In this document: piece by piece, positions 7,945 through 14,990 of the stretch
How the letters are laid out: every line of letters starts with the position of its first letter
Numbering within the stretch: position 1 is the stretch's first letter
Source: Bacteroidota bacterium
GTDB lineage: Bacteria > Bacteroidota > Bacteroidia > Bacteroidales > VadinHA17
Assembly (NCBI GenBank): GCA_016718875.1
Contig: JADKBL010000029.1
Span: 1-18,246, forward strand
Direction of reading: 5' to 3'
DNA length: 18,246 nt
Notes under the pieces: model-generated
The model's input: only the letters and a program-made list of their open reading frames with translations
What the model was told of the DNA's origin: nothing
Databases searched by the model: none
Translations under genes and position numbers: made by a program

Positions 7945-9163
7945 CATACTCAAAAACGCCATCCCAGACCTCATCAATTCTGATCAGGGCCTTATCTAAC
8001 GGGATAACTTCCCATTTGCCGTTGGTTTCATTACCAAGACCAATGTTTTTTAGTTTAAACAAAGCATCCTTTACATCAAAATCGAGATCTGTATTCAGCT
8101 TTGTCCTAAACCATGATTCAATCTGAGAATCCAGCTCTTCTTCTGTCAGCGGATTCATGCTCCTGTTTAAAAATGCATATGCCAGAATTGTTTCCTTAAG
8201 CTCTTCCTCTTCCGAAGAGTTTAGCAAAGAATAAAATGCACCGCTGTTATTTCCCAGATTTTTAAAATAAAGACTGTCGGAAAGCATTTTTGAAAACTGA
8301 ATTTTCTTGTTCACAAAACTACTGTACTGTCGGAACAGGTAACCCCCGAGTACTCCGAGCGCAATCAGTCCCTGGTTAAGTGCTGTCTGGCTGTTTAACA
8401 GATCTAACGACTCTCCTGATTTATAAGCTGCATACATTAGAATCAATGCAGGAATTACCTTGGAACTTAATAACGAAATACCTCCTCCGATACCCGGTAC
8501 CCAGAATAATAATTTATCCGTATTCGACATTTTGGGAACTGCATTCGGGAAGATTGTTTCGAGATCGTTTTTTGGAACACGCTTGAAGATCTTTAATACA
8601 ATACATCCCGGATCAAAGGGCAGTTTGCTTAGGGGAACATTCTTCCCGTTAAAGTATTCTGCATCATTGTAATTCAGATAAACCATTACCCGGTCATAAT
8701 ACTCAAACTCTATCTCTTTCTTCCAGAAATAAAATTTAGGTACTTTTTCAGTGGTCTTATGATGCCCTCTGACATAAATTCCGTAGTCTTTAAAATCGTT
8801 AAAGTCAATAGCAAGTCTTAAGCCTATAAGATCTGATTTTTTAAAAGCAGCATTTAATGTATCCTGGTTAATATAACTGTAATTGCCTCTTTCAAGAACT
8901 TTTAGGAGTGTTTCTTTAAAGACTGAAAAATCGCTTTTACCTGTAAATCCTGACCTTTCTTTCTGATTCAGATCAGGATCGAATAAGGCATAGTTTTGTT
9001 TTAGTGTGCGGATAAGGTTAAACGCTTCATAGTGAAAGTAATGTTCCAGTATATCGAACAGTTTTCTGAAGTCCTCAGCTTCTTTTTTATCTGAAGTAAA
9101 TTCTGATAATTGCTGTTCAAGTAAGAATTCCTTATTGAATGGGATATACTGTTCTCGGTTCAT
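7934..9163 (-). CDS. DUF3754 (TMEM143-like) membrane protein
   Basis: A 409-residue protein. The soluble N-terminal half (1-215) ends in the family signature FKRVPKNDLETIFPNAVPKM at residues 193-212. Two membrane helices follow at about 222-246 and 262-280. The C-terminal part has the second conserved block KNLGNNSGAFYSLL with EEEELKETILAYAFL (residues 301-332), then a TEEELDSQIESWF helix and an acidic end. These blocks define DUF3754, shared with the eukaryotic mitochondrial TMEM143; the biochemical function is unknown. It probably sits in the inner membrane with both termini on the same side. A weak promoter (TAACTTTA on the minus strand, 9209-9202, with ATTG about 20 bp upstream) precedes it. 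It follows the helicase on the same strand after 151 bp and has no obvious functional link to it. Intact and of normal length. Confidence 0.8.
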   Translation of the reverse strand: MNREQYIPFNKEFLLEQQLSEFTSDKKEAEDFRKLFDILEHYFHYEAFNLIRTLKQNYALFDPDLNQKERSGFTGKSDFSVFKETLLKVLERGNYSYINQDTLNAAFKKSDLIGLRLAIDFNDFKDYGIYVRGHHKTTEKVPKFYFWKKEIEFEYYDRVMVYLNYNDAEYFNGKNVPLSKLPFDPGCIVLKIFKRVPKNDLETIFPNAVPKMSNTDKLLFWVPGIGGGISLLSSKVIPALILMYAAYKSGESLDLLNSQTALNQGLIALGVLGGYLFRQYSSFVNKKIQFSKMLSDSLYFKNLGNNSGAFYSLLNSSEEEELKETILAYAFLNRSMNPLTEEELDSQIESWFRTKLNTDLDFDVKDALFKLKNIGLGNETNGKWEVIPLDKALIRIDEVWDGVFEYDQK

Positions 9164-9201
9164 ATTGAATTCTCCCGGATTAGTTATGCATTAAAACTTA
9201 A

Positions 9202-9209
9202 TAAAGTTA
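9202..9209 (-). promoter_or_regulatory. Weak -7 box for the DUF3754 gene
   Basis: TAACTTTA differs from TAnnTTTG in the last base. A TTG on the minus strand lies about 20 bp upstream, giving a leader of about 34 nt. Suggestive only. Confidence 0.3.
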
Positions 9210-9314
9210 GTGCTTTATAAAAATTAAATCAATGCGGTATAAGAAGTATTTTACCTGTATGGACTTCAGCAGGATAAAATGGTTGAGATTTTATTAACTC
9301 AATTTATGATCCAA

Positions 9315-9606
9315 TTAAGGCTTTCTGAGAAACATAAGATGGTTAACCACAAATCTGATCTCATTCCATGAAACCTTATCCCCCAGGGCTTCCTTAACTG
9401 GTCCCATTCTGAGGTCATCAGACCCGTCGAAATGACTGGCAATAAGGTCAGTCATTTCCTTTGAAACAAATCTGGTAACAGGAATTTCACCGGTCCCCAC
9501 ATAATTTGCCAGATGACCTTCGATGGTAGATATACTGAGCTCCCTTTCCTCCGCAATTTGTGAAAGTGATTTGCCTTGATTAAAAAGATCCAGAGTGATT
9601 TTTTTT
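9315..9606 (-). pseudogene. C-terminal HTH (HTH_40-like) tail of the helicase, out of frame with its body
   Basis: This frame reads KKITLDLFNQGKSLSQIAEE, then LSISTIEGHLANYVGTGEIP, and ends NHLMFLRKP at 9315. The helix-turn-helix pattern with STIEGHL is the HTH_40 domain (DUF/RQC-like winged helix) found at the end of many RecQ and PIF1-like helicases. The upstream helicase frame runs out at 9580 after a lysine-rich linker. The two frames join if one A is removed from the 8-A run (9599-9606, T's on the plus strand) or from the neighbouring 6-A run. I read it as the natural end of the helicase gene, separated by a single-base frameshift. A start at 9500, where the first Met-like codon lies, would cut the domain and is unlikely to be real. 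Confidence 0.6.
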
Positions 9607-11226
9607 GAATCCTCTTTCTTCTTTTTTAGGAGTATTATTCTCAGCGGACTCTTCTGGCAGATTAATATCTTCCATTTTACAATACGCGATGATTATTTCC
9701 AGAAGCTCATCTCCGAATTTCTGAGATTTTTTCCTTCCCATCCCTTTAATCTTTTGCAGAGCCGCTTCTGACTGAGGTAAGGTATTTGCCAGCTCGAGAA
9801 GGGTTTTTTGATGCAATATCCGGAAATGGGGCATTTTCATCTCTTTAGCTTTACTGTAACGCCAATCCTTAAGCGCCTGAAACAAATCAGGATGCAGAAT
9901 GATCCCGGAAGTATCGTCAACAAACTTTTCTGATTTTGATTTAACAGGAGGGATCTCAACAAGCGATTTTGCTCTTGCATCGAGATATTTACTGATCTGA
10001 AAACCTGATCTGACGGCATTAAGACATTCCAGCTTTGTAAAACAATCCTTTCTCGCCCTCTCAAAAGCCTCATTGACAGATTTTCGGATGGTTTTATTAT
10101 CAGTTTCCACAATATAACCATCCATGATCTCTTTCAGCAGCTCGCCAAGCTTATCAGAAAAGAATACTGCTGCTTTTTTTACCCGTTCCTGGAGCGGCAT
10201 ATTTAATTCAGGATCTGGTTCATTGCTCAATAATTCTCTCAGCTGAAGCAGAAATTTACCGGATACTTCAATTATTTCTCCCTTTAAGCCTGAATAAGCT
10301 TTTTCAAGCATTTCCAAAGGATTTCCAAGGATACTGCCGGAGTGCTCATTCGCAACCTTTATACAGTAGCTGAGCCGGTGACTCAGGTCAGTAAAATCGA
10401 AGAGCTCAGAAAGCAGCAGCTGCTGGTAAGCTATTTTTGATTCTGCAAGCTGAACCGGACCTGGCTGGTTCTGAACGGATTCTTTAATAAAACCGGAAAT
10501 CACCGGATTATCAATGATGCTTCGCTGATTGATCCTGCTGCTTAGCACAAGTCCGTTTAACGTACGGCAGCGGCTGAGAGCCACATATACCTGTCCGTGT
10601 GTGAAAGCGGCACTTGCATCAATCACTGCCCTGTCGAATGTAAGTCCCTGGCTTTTATGGATAGTTATTGCCCAGGCTAATTTGAGAGGATACTGGGTGA
10701 AGGTCCCGATTACAGTCTCCTCAATCTCCTTGGTATCTTCATCAAGGGTATATTTCATATTCTGCCATTCCGCCATCTCCACACTGATGGGTAAATCGTC
10801 GTCAGGACACTTAACAACAATGACATCGTCCTCGAAGGATTCCACCTTTCCTATTTTACCGTTAAAGAAAAGCTTTTCGGCCGACAGGTCATTCTTTACA
10901 AACATAACCTGTGCTCCGATTTTGAGTATCAGTTCGCTGTCATTTGGGTATGCAAGTTCCGGAAACTCATCTTTAATTATCGCTTTAAAGGAATGAGCCT
11001 TGCCGGTAAGCTTCTGAAGCTTTGAATCATTCAGTGCACGCGCCTGATTGTTATGAGTTGTAAGAGTGATATATCCTCCTCCCGAATCAGGGTCAAAATC
11101 AGGAATATATCTGTTGTTGAGCTCATTAAGTACTTCCTGATCCACAATATTGTCACGGACTTTATTCAGCAGGTTAATAAAGACCTGATCATTCTGTCTG
11201 TAGATATGATTCAGCTCTATTGTCAC
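9580..11226 (-). CDS. PIF1/RecD-like helicase, C-terminal part with HRDC domain
   Basis: A 548-residue frame that continues the helicase begun at 11802. Upstream of its GTG (11226), the same frame reads YFFFGSRALSSTDYV back to an in-frame TAA at 11269-11271, so the body is uninterrupted except for this codon. It opens with TIELNHIYRQ (helicase motif III/IV region). It then contains ITLTTHNNQARALN and the late motifs AWAITIHKSQGLTFDRAVID and YVALSRCRTLNGLVL (motifs V-VI, UvrD_C_2 type). A helical linker follows, and an HRDC domain lies at about residues 435-515 (HPDLFQALKDWRY, ANTLPQSEAALQKIKGMGRK). HRDC domains bind DNA structures and are typical of RecQ and of this Bacteroidota PIF1-like group. 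Without the Walker motifs upstream this piece could not hydrolyse ATP. Role by family: unwinding of DNA in repair or replication. Confidence 0.75.
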   Translation of the reverse strand: MTIELNHIYRQNDQVFINLLNKVRDNIVDQEVLNELNNRYIPDFDPDSGGGYITLTTHNNQARALNDSKLQKLTGKAHSFKAIIKDEFPELAYPNDSELILKIGAQVMFVKNDLSAEKLFFNGKIGKVESFEDDVIVVKCPDDDLPISVEMAEWQNMKYTLDEDTKEIEETVIGTFTQYPLKLAWAITIHKSQGLTFDRAVIDASAAFTHGQVYVALSRCRTLNGLVLSSRINQRSIIDNPVISGFIKESVQNQPGPVQLAESKIAYQQLLLSELFDFTDLSHRLSYCIKVANEHSGSILGNPLEMLEKAYSGLKGEIIEVSGKFLLQLRELLSNEPDPELNMPLQERVKKAAVFFSDKLGELLKEIMDGYIVETDNKTIRKSVNEAFERARKDCFTKLECLNAVRSGFQISKYLDARAKSLVEIPPVKSKSEKFVDDTSGIILHPDLFQALKDWRYSKAKEMKMPHFRILHQKTLLELANTLPQSEAALQKIKGMGRKKSQKFGDELLEIIIAYCKMEDINLPEESAENNTPKKEERGFKKNHSGSF

Positions 11227-11268
11227 ATAATCAGTACTACTCAGTGCCCTGCTTCCAAAGAAAAAATA

Positions 11269-11802
11269 TTATTCATAGTAATTCCTTAAAATTTCCCTGT
11301 CCTCATCCTTTACAACCGGAGCAAGCTGCTGAAGATCGCCTATCATAAGCAGCTGCACTCCTCCAAAAGGCAGGTGCCGCGACTTGTATCTCCTCAATGC
11401 AGAATCGATGGCGTCGAGGGTGTCTGCCCTAACCATACTTATCTCATCAATAATAAGCAGGTCAAGGCTTTTGATAATATTGATTTTTTCACGGCTCATC
11501 TTAAAGCCGGCCGGATCTTTTTGTTCTGACTGTTTAGCACGACTGTTTTCCGGCAGATAGAAAGTTGGGATATACGGATGGAATGGAAGCTGAAAAAACG
11601 AATGGATTGTAACGCCTCCGGCATTAATTGCAGCTACACCAGTAGGGGCGACAACGACCATCCTTTTTGGTGATGATTTTTTCAGTTCACGCAGGAAGGT
11701 TGTTTTTCCTGTTCCGGCTTTTCCTGTAAGAAAAATATTGCGGTTTGTATACCGGACAAAATCATAAGCTAACTGCAGATCCAGGTTAGTGACAGTTCCC
11801 AT
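11269..11802 (-). CDS. PIF1/RecD-like helicase, N-terminal ATPase part ended by an in-frame TAA
   Basis: I choose the ATG at 11800-11802 (MGTVTNLDLQLAY) over an ATG 21 bp upstream, because family members start close to this QLAYDFV helix. Walker A is LTGKAGTGKTTFLREL near residues 27-42, followed by VVVAPTGVAAINAGGVTIHS (motif Ia). Walker B is LLIIDEISMVRADTLDAID, and GDLQQLAPVV is motif III. The frame stops at TAA 11269-11271 right after RNYYE. The same frame continues with YFFFGSRAL and then the rest of the helicase (9580-11226). Relatives read through this position, so the TAA is a nonsense change or a sequence error, not a natural end. A -7 box lies at 11852-11859. Alone this part would lack motifs IV-VI. 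Confidence 0.75.
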   Translation of the reverse strand: MGTVTNLDLQLAYDFVRYTNRNIFLTGKAGTGKTTFLRELKKSSPKRMVVVAPTGVAAINAGGVTIHSFFQLPFHPYIPTFYLPENSRAKQSEQKDPAGFKMSREKINIIKSLDLLIIDEISMVRADTLDAIDSALRRYKSRHLPFGGVQLLMIGDLQQLAPVVKDEDREILRNYYE

Positions 11803-11827
11803 AATAAGTCTTAAAATTATCAATTTA

Positions 11828-11848
11828 TCTGACGCAGCGAGCGTCTGA
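11828..11848 (-). promoter_or_regulatory. Hairpin in the helicase 5' leader
   Basis: GACGC (11831-11835) and GCGTC (11841-11845) form a perfect stem around a 5-nt loop, extended by two more pairs beyond an A-A mismatch in the RNA sense. It falls between the predicted transcription start near 11846 and the ATG at 11802. Its role is unknown. Confidence 0.35.
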
Positions 11849-11851
11849 TTT

Positions 11852-11859
11852 CAAAGATA
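11852..11859 (-). promoter_or_regulatory. -7 box for the helicase gene
   Basis: On the minus strand this reads TATCTTTG, a full match to TAnnTTTG. The predicted start lies near 11846, with a leader of about 45 nt. The same octamer serves hipB on the other strand at 12087. No -33 TTTG is at the usual spacing. Confidence 0.5.
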
Positions 11860-11888
11860 CAAATGAAATCCTATTTCAGCATAAAAAG

Positions 11889-11948
11889 GGACATGTTTTA
11901 TCATATGTCCATAAATATTAAAATGTTGGACATGCATTGTTGTTTTAA
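11889..11948 (+). repeat. Direct repeat, left copy, flanking hipBA
   Basis: This copy pairs with 13757-13820 on the far side of hipBA. Shared blocks in order are ACATGTTTT, ATGTCC, ATTAAA-like, TTGGA and TTGTTGTTTT; roughly three quarters of aligned positions agree by eye. The copy contains a dyad GGACAT (11889-11894) / ATGTCC (11905-11910) and a further GGACATG at 11928-11934. It lies in the 310-bp region between the divergent helicase and hipB genes. Confidence 0.55.
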
Positions 11949-12051
11949 TCTTATAATTACATGCTGCAAGAACAGTTTTGGAAAAGAGCATCTAAAGCAG
12001 TTGTAATACAACAAACAGCAAATTTATCACACTAAGCATCTGATTAAATAT

Positions 12052-12111
12052 TTTACATAATGTAAACTATAATTTACAAAAATACATATCTTTGTAAATA
12101 ATATTTTACAT
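12052..12111 (+). promoter_or_regulatory. hipBA operator array
   Basis: GTAAA-N6-TTTAC occurs twice, at 12062-12077 and 12094-12109, exactly 32 bp apart (three helical turns). A further TTTAC at 12052 makes a perfect palindrome with the first GTAAA (TTTACAT-A-ATGTAAA, 12052-12066). ATTTACAAA (12072-12080) and TTTGTAAAT (12091-12099) are perfect inverted arms around the promoter box. HipB-type antitoxins are known to bind spaced dyads in their own promoter, so this is the likely autoregulatory site for the HipB-like protein. The last half-site ends one base before the ATG. Confidence 0.65.
12087..12094 (+). promoter_or_regulatory. -7 box of the hipBA promoter
   Basis: TATCTTTG fully matches TAnnTTTG. 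Its last three T and G are part of the right inverted-repeat arm of the operator, so repressor and polymerase would compete. The predicted start lies near 12100, leaving a leader of only about 13 nt without a Shine-Dalgarno sequence, which is common in this phylum. Confidence 0.55.
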
Positions 12112-12112
12112 T

Positions 12113-12430
12113 ATGAAATTCAGAAAACCAATATTGCTGCCCAGAGCTCAGAAAGTTATTTCAACCCTTGGGGAGAATGTAAGACTGGCAAGGTTACGAA
12201 GAAAGTACAGTGCGCAGCAGGTATCGGAGAGGGCAAATATAAGCCGGCCGACTCTGTTATCTATTGAGAAAGGTAATCCAAACGTAAGTATTGGGGCATA
12301 TGTTAAAGTGCTTATGGTACTTGGCCTCGAAAAGGATATTGATACAATAGCTAAAGATGATGATCTTGGCAGAAAACTTCAGGATGCCAATTTACGTATC
12401 CGGGACCGTGCTCCAAAAAGAACCAGATGA
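12113..12430 (+). CDS. hipB: HipB-like antitoxin, XRE-family HTH regulator
   Basis: A 105-residue protein with a central helix-turn-helix of the Xre/Cro type at about residues 20-75: NVRLARLRRKYSAQQVSERA, the recognition helix ISRPTLLSIEKG, then NVSIGAYVKVLMVLGL. The tail ends in a strongly basic segment (RIRDRAPKRTR). By family it binds and neutralises the HipA-like kinase encoded 10 bp downstream and represses the shared promoter; the dense dyad array directly upstream fits that. Length and gene order (antitoxin first) match hipBA operons. A DNA-binding antitoxin is a confident call from context. The details of neutralisation are inferred. Confidence 0.85.
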   Translation: MKFRKPILLPRAQKVISTLGENVRLARLRRKYSAQQVSERANISRPTLLSIEKGNPNVSIGAYVKVLMVLGLEKDIDTIAKDDDLGRKLQDANLRIRDRAPKRTR

Positions 12431-12440
12431 TACTAAAATA

Positions 12441-13715
12441 ATGAAACTGAGAAACGAGGTCAGGAATATTTATGTTTATGCTCATTGGATTGGCATGAAG
12501 GAACCCTTTTTAATGGGATTGCTTAAGGCAGAATTTGTCAGAGGGAAAGAGATATTTTCATTCAGTTATGCCGAAGAATGGCTCAGGTCAGGCTTTTCGC
12601 AACTCCTTGATCCTGAATTGCTATTCTATTCAGGATCGCAATATGCCAGCGATGAGAAATCGAATTTTGGAGTCTTCCTGGATTCCTCCCCTGACCGTTG
12701 GGGAAGGGTTCTGATGAAAAGAGGGGAGGCTGCAAATGCAAGAAAAGAAGGAAGAGCTGAACGTACGCTCAGAGAATCTGATTATCTGCTTGGAGTCTTT
12801 GATGGTCATCGGATGGGAGCAATCAGATTCAAGGAAGATCCGCAAGGCCCATTTCTTAATAATAATGAATCACCTGCCTCTTCTCAATGGACTTCAATAA
12901 GGGAACTTGAACAAATAAGTCTCAGGCTCGAAGATGATGATGTAACTGAAGATCCTGAATATTTAAAATGGTTAACAATGCTGATCAACCCGGGTTCATC
13001 TCTTGGCGGAGCAAGACCAAAAGCGAATGTTCTGGACGATAAAAAGAACCTTTGGATTGCGAAATTCCCTAGTAAAACAGATATAAAAGATATTGGAGGT
13101 TGGGAAATGGTTGCAAATGAATTAGCAGCAAATTCCGGATTAAATGTTGCTCACTCAATGGTTCATAGATTTTCAAGCCGCCATTCTACTTTTCTTACAA
13201 GAAGATTTGACAGAAAAGAGAATGGTGAAAGAATCCATTTTGCTTCTGCAATGACAATGCTGGGTTATAAGGATGGTGATAATTACCAGGAAGGTGTAAG
13301 CTATCTGGAGATGGTAGATTTTCTGACAAATCATGGCGCAAATATCGATAACGATTTAATAGAATTGTGGAGCAGGATTGTGTTCAACATCTTTATTTCA
13401 AATACAGATGACCATCTCAGGAATCATGGCTTCATTTTAACTGAAAAGGGGTGGATTCTGTCACCGGCTTATGATATTAATCCGAATGAGGACGGAACAG
13501 GTTTATCCCTCAATATTAGCCTAAGTGATAATGCACTTACCCTTGATCTCCCATTGGAAATAGTGGAATACTTCCGCTTTGATAAGGCAGTTGGTTTAAA
13601 AATCATAGAACGTATTAGAAAATCAGTAAGTAACTGGCGTAGAATTGCCGATAAATATAAACTTCCAAAATCTGAGCAGGATCTTATGACTAAAGTCTTT
13701 AACCGGTTTTTGTAA
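12441..13715 (+). CDS. hipA: HipA-like serine/threonine kinase toxin
   Basis: A 424-residue protein. I choose ATG 12441 (MKLRNEVRNIYVYAHW), 10 bp after the hipB stop; an earlier in-frame ATG at 12357 would lie inside hipB. The N-terminal subdomain runs to about residue 110 (MGLLKAEFVRGKEIFSF; SSPDRWGR at 82-89). The kinase core has the Gly-rich loop SSLGGARPK (186-194), the ATP-binding Lys208 in WIAKFPS, the catalytic loop NTDDHLRN (321-328) and the metal-binding Asp345 in AYDINP. All residues expected for an active HipA kinase are present. Known HipA toxins phosphorylate tRNA synthetases such as GltX and trigger growth arrest; the target here is unknown. Ser186 or Ser187 in the loop is the likely autophosphorylation site. 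Intact, flanked by direct repeats. Confidence 0.9.
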   Translation: MKLRNEVRNIYVYAHWIGMKEPFLMGLLKAEFVRGKEIFSFSYAEEWLRSGFSQLLDPELLFYSGSQYASDEKSNFGVFLDSSPDRWGRVLMKRGEAANARKEGRAERTLRESDYLLGVFDGHRMGAIRFKEDPQGPFLNNNESPASSQWTSIRELEQISLRLEDDDVTEDPEYLKWLTMLINPGSSLGGARPKANVLDDKKNLWIAKFPSKTDIKDIGGWEMVANELAANSGLNVAHSMVHRFSSRHSTFLTRRFDRKENGERIHFASAMTMLGYKDGDNYQEGVSYLEMVDFLTNHGANIDNDLIELWSRIVFNIFISNTDDHLRNHGFILTEKGWILSPAYDINPNEDGTGLSLNISLSDNALTLDLPLEIVEYFRFDKAVGLKIIERIRKSVSNWRRIADKYKLPKSEQDLMTKVFNRFL

Positions 13716-13756
13716 ACTGTTGTTCCAGCGAGATCATAATACACAGTATGTGAAAA

Positions 13757-13820
13757 TGAACATGTTTTGACAGCATGTCCGGGATTATTAAATTATTGGA
13801 TATGTGTTGTTGTTTTTAAC
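13757..13820 (+). repeat. Direct repeat, right copy, flanking hipBA
   Basis: This is the partner of 11889-11948, in the same orientation, starting about 40 bp after the hipA stop. It keeps the dyad ACATG (13760-13764) / CATGT (13774-13778), followed by TTATTAAA, TTGGATATG and TTGTTGTTTTT. The two copies bracket the whole hipBA unit and no other gene. Confidence 0.55.
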
Positions 13821-14097
13821 GAAGATATGACTCGGGCTTATCACTCTTCAGGATCCATATTTCGAATATTTTAATTTTTTATACAGTAATGAAGCTAATT
13901 TAATAAAAAGCCCGTCATTCGATTCGCTCATTTACGGACTATTTTATTTGTTGTGGGAGAGAATACAAGGAACCTCCATGCTTAACCAAAGGAAAGGAAA
14001 TTGACATATAACACTGGTTTATTGATTCTATTGCGATTGCTGAACTTTCTTCAGCTAATAAATGTTATACCTTTTCTTTATACTAATTTTTGATAAT
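13821..14097. other. Intergenic region downstream of hipBA
   Basis: Together with 13716-13756 and the direct repeat this makes a gene-free stretch of about 380 bp between hipA and the VOC pseudogene. It is AT-rich. Apart from a possible terminator at 13904-13946 I see no coding frame, known RNA or mobile-element end. Confidence 0.4.
13904..13946 (+). terminator. Possible terminator downstream of hipA
   Basis: AAAAAGCCCGT (13905-13915) pairs with ACGGACTATTT (13934-13944) with two mismatches, over an 18-nt loop, and the descending arm runs into TTTTATTT. The long loop and the mismatches keep confidence low. Confidence 0.3.
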
Positions 14098-14512
14098 ATG
14101 GCAAAACAAATTTTTATCAATTTAGCAGTAAAAGACCTTCAAAAATCAATGGACTTTTATACTGCATTAGGATTTTCAAACAATCCCCAATTTTCAGACG
14201 ATTCAGGGAAATGTATGGTTTGGAGTGAAAACATTTTTGTGATGATTATGACACACGAAAAATTTGCATCTTTTGCAACGAAACCAATTGCAGACACAAA
14301 ATCAAAATTAGCAGGACTTTTTCCCTGTCAGTTGACAGCGTTGATGAAGTGAACAGTATTATGGGCAAAGGACTTGATGCAGGAGGAAAAGAGCCAGCAG
14401 AAATGAAAGATTATGGCTTTATGCACAAAGAACTATTGAAGATTTTGATGAACACACCTGAGAAATTTTCTATATGGATATTACAAAATTTCCAACAGAA
14501 CAACCAAACTGA
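14098..14512 (+). pseudogene. VOC/glyoxalase-family gene broken by two frameshifts and one stop
   Basis: The start ATG 14098 gives MAKQIFINLAVKDLQKSMDFYTALGF, a classic glyoxalase/VOC N-terminus, and reads well to GLF near 14318. Family sequence then continues in a second frame (SLSVDSVDEVNSIMGKGL, EPAEMKDYGFM) and from about 14425 in a third (QRTIEDFDEHT, EIFYMDITKFPTEQPN) ending at TGA 14510-14512. Each shift is explained by one missing base, the first within the T-run at 14318-14322 and the second after ATGCA near 14424. In addition, the Trp usually found in the HTWE motif is a TGA (14459-14461). VOC proteins of this type are small cytoplasmic metal-dependent enzymes or antibiotic-resistance relatives; the substrate is unknown. 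Three lesions in about 400 bp suggest decay, with sequence error as the alternative. Confidence 0.75.
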
Positions 14513-14552
14513 TAAATGGAATTAATTTCAACAACCTAAATAAATAGAAGAA

Positions 14553-14990
14553 ATGGCACAAATCAATCCTCACATCAACTTTAATGGAAATGCAGAAGAA
14601 GCATTTACATTCTACAAATCGGTTTTTGGCGGAGAGTTCGCAATGATAATGCGTTTAAAAGATCTGTCAGGTCCTGAATTCCCTGTAGCAGAAAATGATG
14701 CAAATAAAATTATGCATATTGCTTTGCCTATCGGGAAAAATGTTTTAATGGGAAATGACATCCCGGAAGCTATGGGACGGGTAAACGAAAATGAAAACAG
14801 AAGTAAGATTTCAATAAGTGCAGAAAGCAAAGAAGAAGCCGACAAATTATTTAATGGACTATCGGTAGGCGGACAAGTTGAAGCACCAATTGGAGACAGT
14901 CCCTGGGGCTCTTATTTTGGCATGTTCAGAGACAAATACGGTATTGAATGGATGGTAGATTTTGACCCAAAATATAACGGGCAGATTTAA
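14553..14990 (+). CDS. PhnB-like VOC family protein
   Basis: A 145-residue intact protein: INPHINFNGNAEEAFTFYKS VFGG is the standard opening of the PhnB/YjdN-like branch (3-demethylubiquinone-9 3-methyltransferase-like fold) of the VOC superfamily. Later motifs include KIMHIALPIG, MGNDIPEA and the end block SPWGSYFGMFRDKYGIEWMVD, which carries the usual C-terminal Glu of the second beta-alpha-beta module. Function within the superfamily is not predictable from sequence; members of this branch are often annotated only as VOC family protein. It lies 40 bp after the broken VOC gene on the same strand, so the two were probably co-transcribed. There is no Shine-Dalgarno sequence. Confidence 0.85.
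   Translation: MAQINPHINFNGNAEEAFTFYKSVFGGEFAMIMRLKDLSGPEFPVAENDANKIMHIALPIGKNVLMGNDIPEAMGRVNENENRSKISISAESKEEADKLFNGLSVGGQVEAPIGDSPWGSYFGMFRDKYGIEWMVDFDPKYNGQI

Noticed and set aside
10529..10996. 155-residue plus-strand open frame inside the helicase
   Set aside because: It is antisense to conserved helicase motifs V-VI and has a biased composition typical of a shadow frame.
11269..11271. Programmed stop-codon readthrough in the helicase
   Set aside because: There is no stimulatory structure or conserved readthrough context, and the family is not known to use it; mutation or sequence error is simpler.
12000..12012. GTTGT-AAT-ACAAC hairpin upstream of hipB as an additional operator
   Set aside because: It is short, with no TTTAC/GTAAA element and no second copy; likely chance in AT-rich DNA.
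12357..12440. Upstream in-frame ATG extension of hipA overlapping hipB
   Set aside because: It would add 28 residues with no resemblance to HipA and overlap the HipB C-terminus by 74 bp; ATG 12441 gives a standard HipA N-terminus 10 bp after hipB.
11889..13820. Integron attC sites around hipBA
   Set aside because: The repeats lack a proper core-site pair (GTTRRRY is matched by GTTGGAC once, but no RYYYAAC partner), and no integrase is present.
14459..14461. Alternative genetic code with TGA read as Trp
   Set aside because: hipB and the T9SS gene end at TGA with normal protein ends, and the single candidate lies in a gene already carrying two frameshifts.
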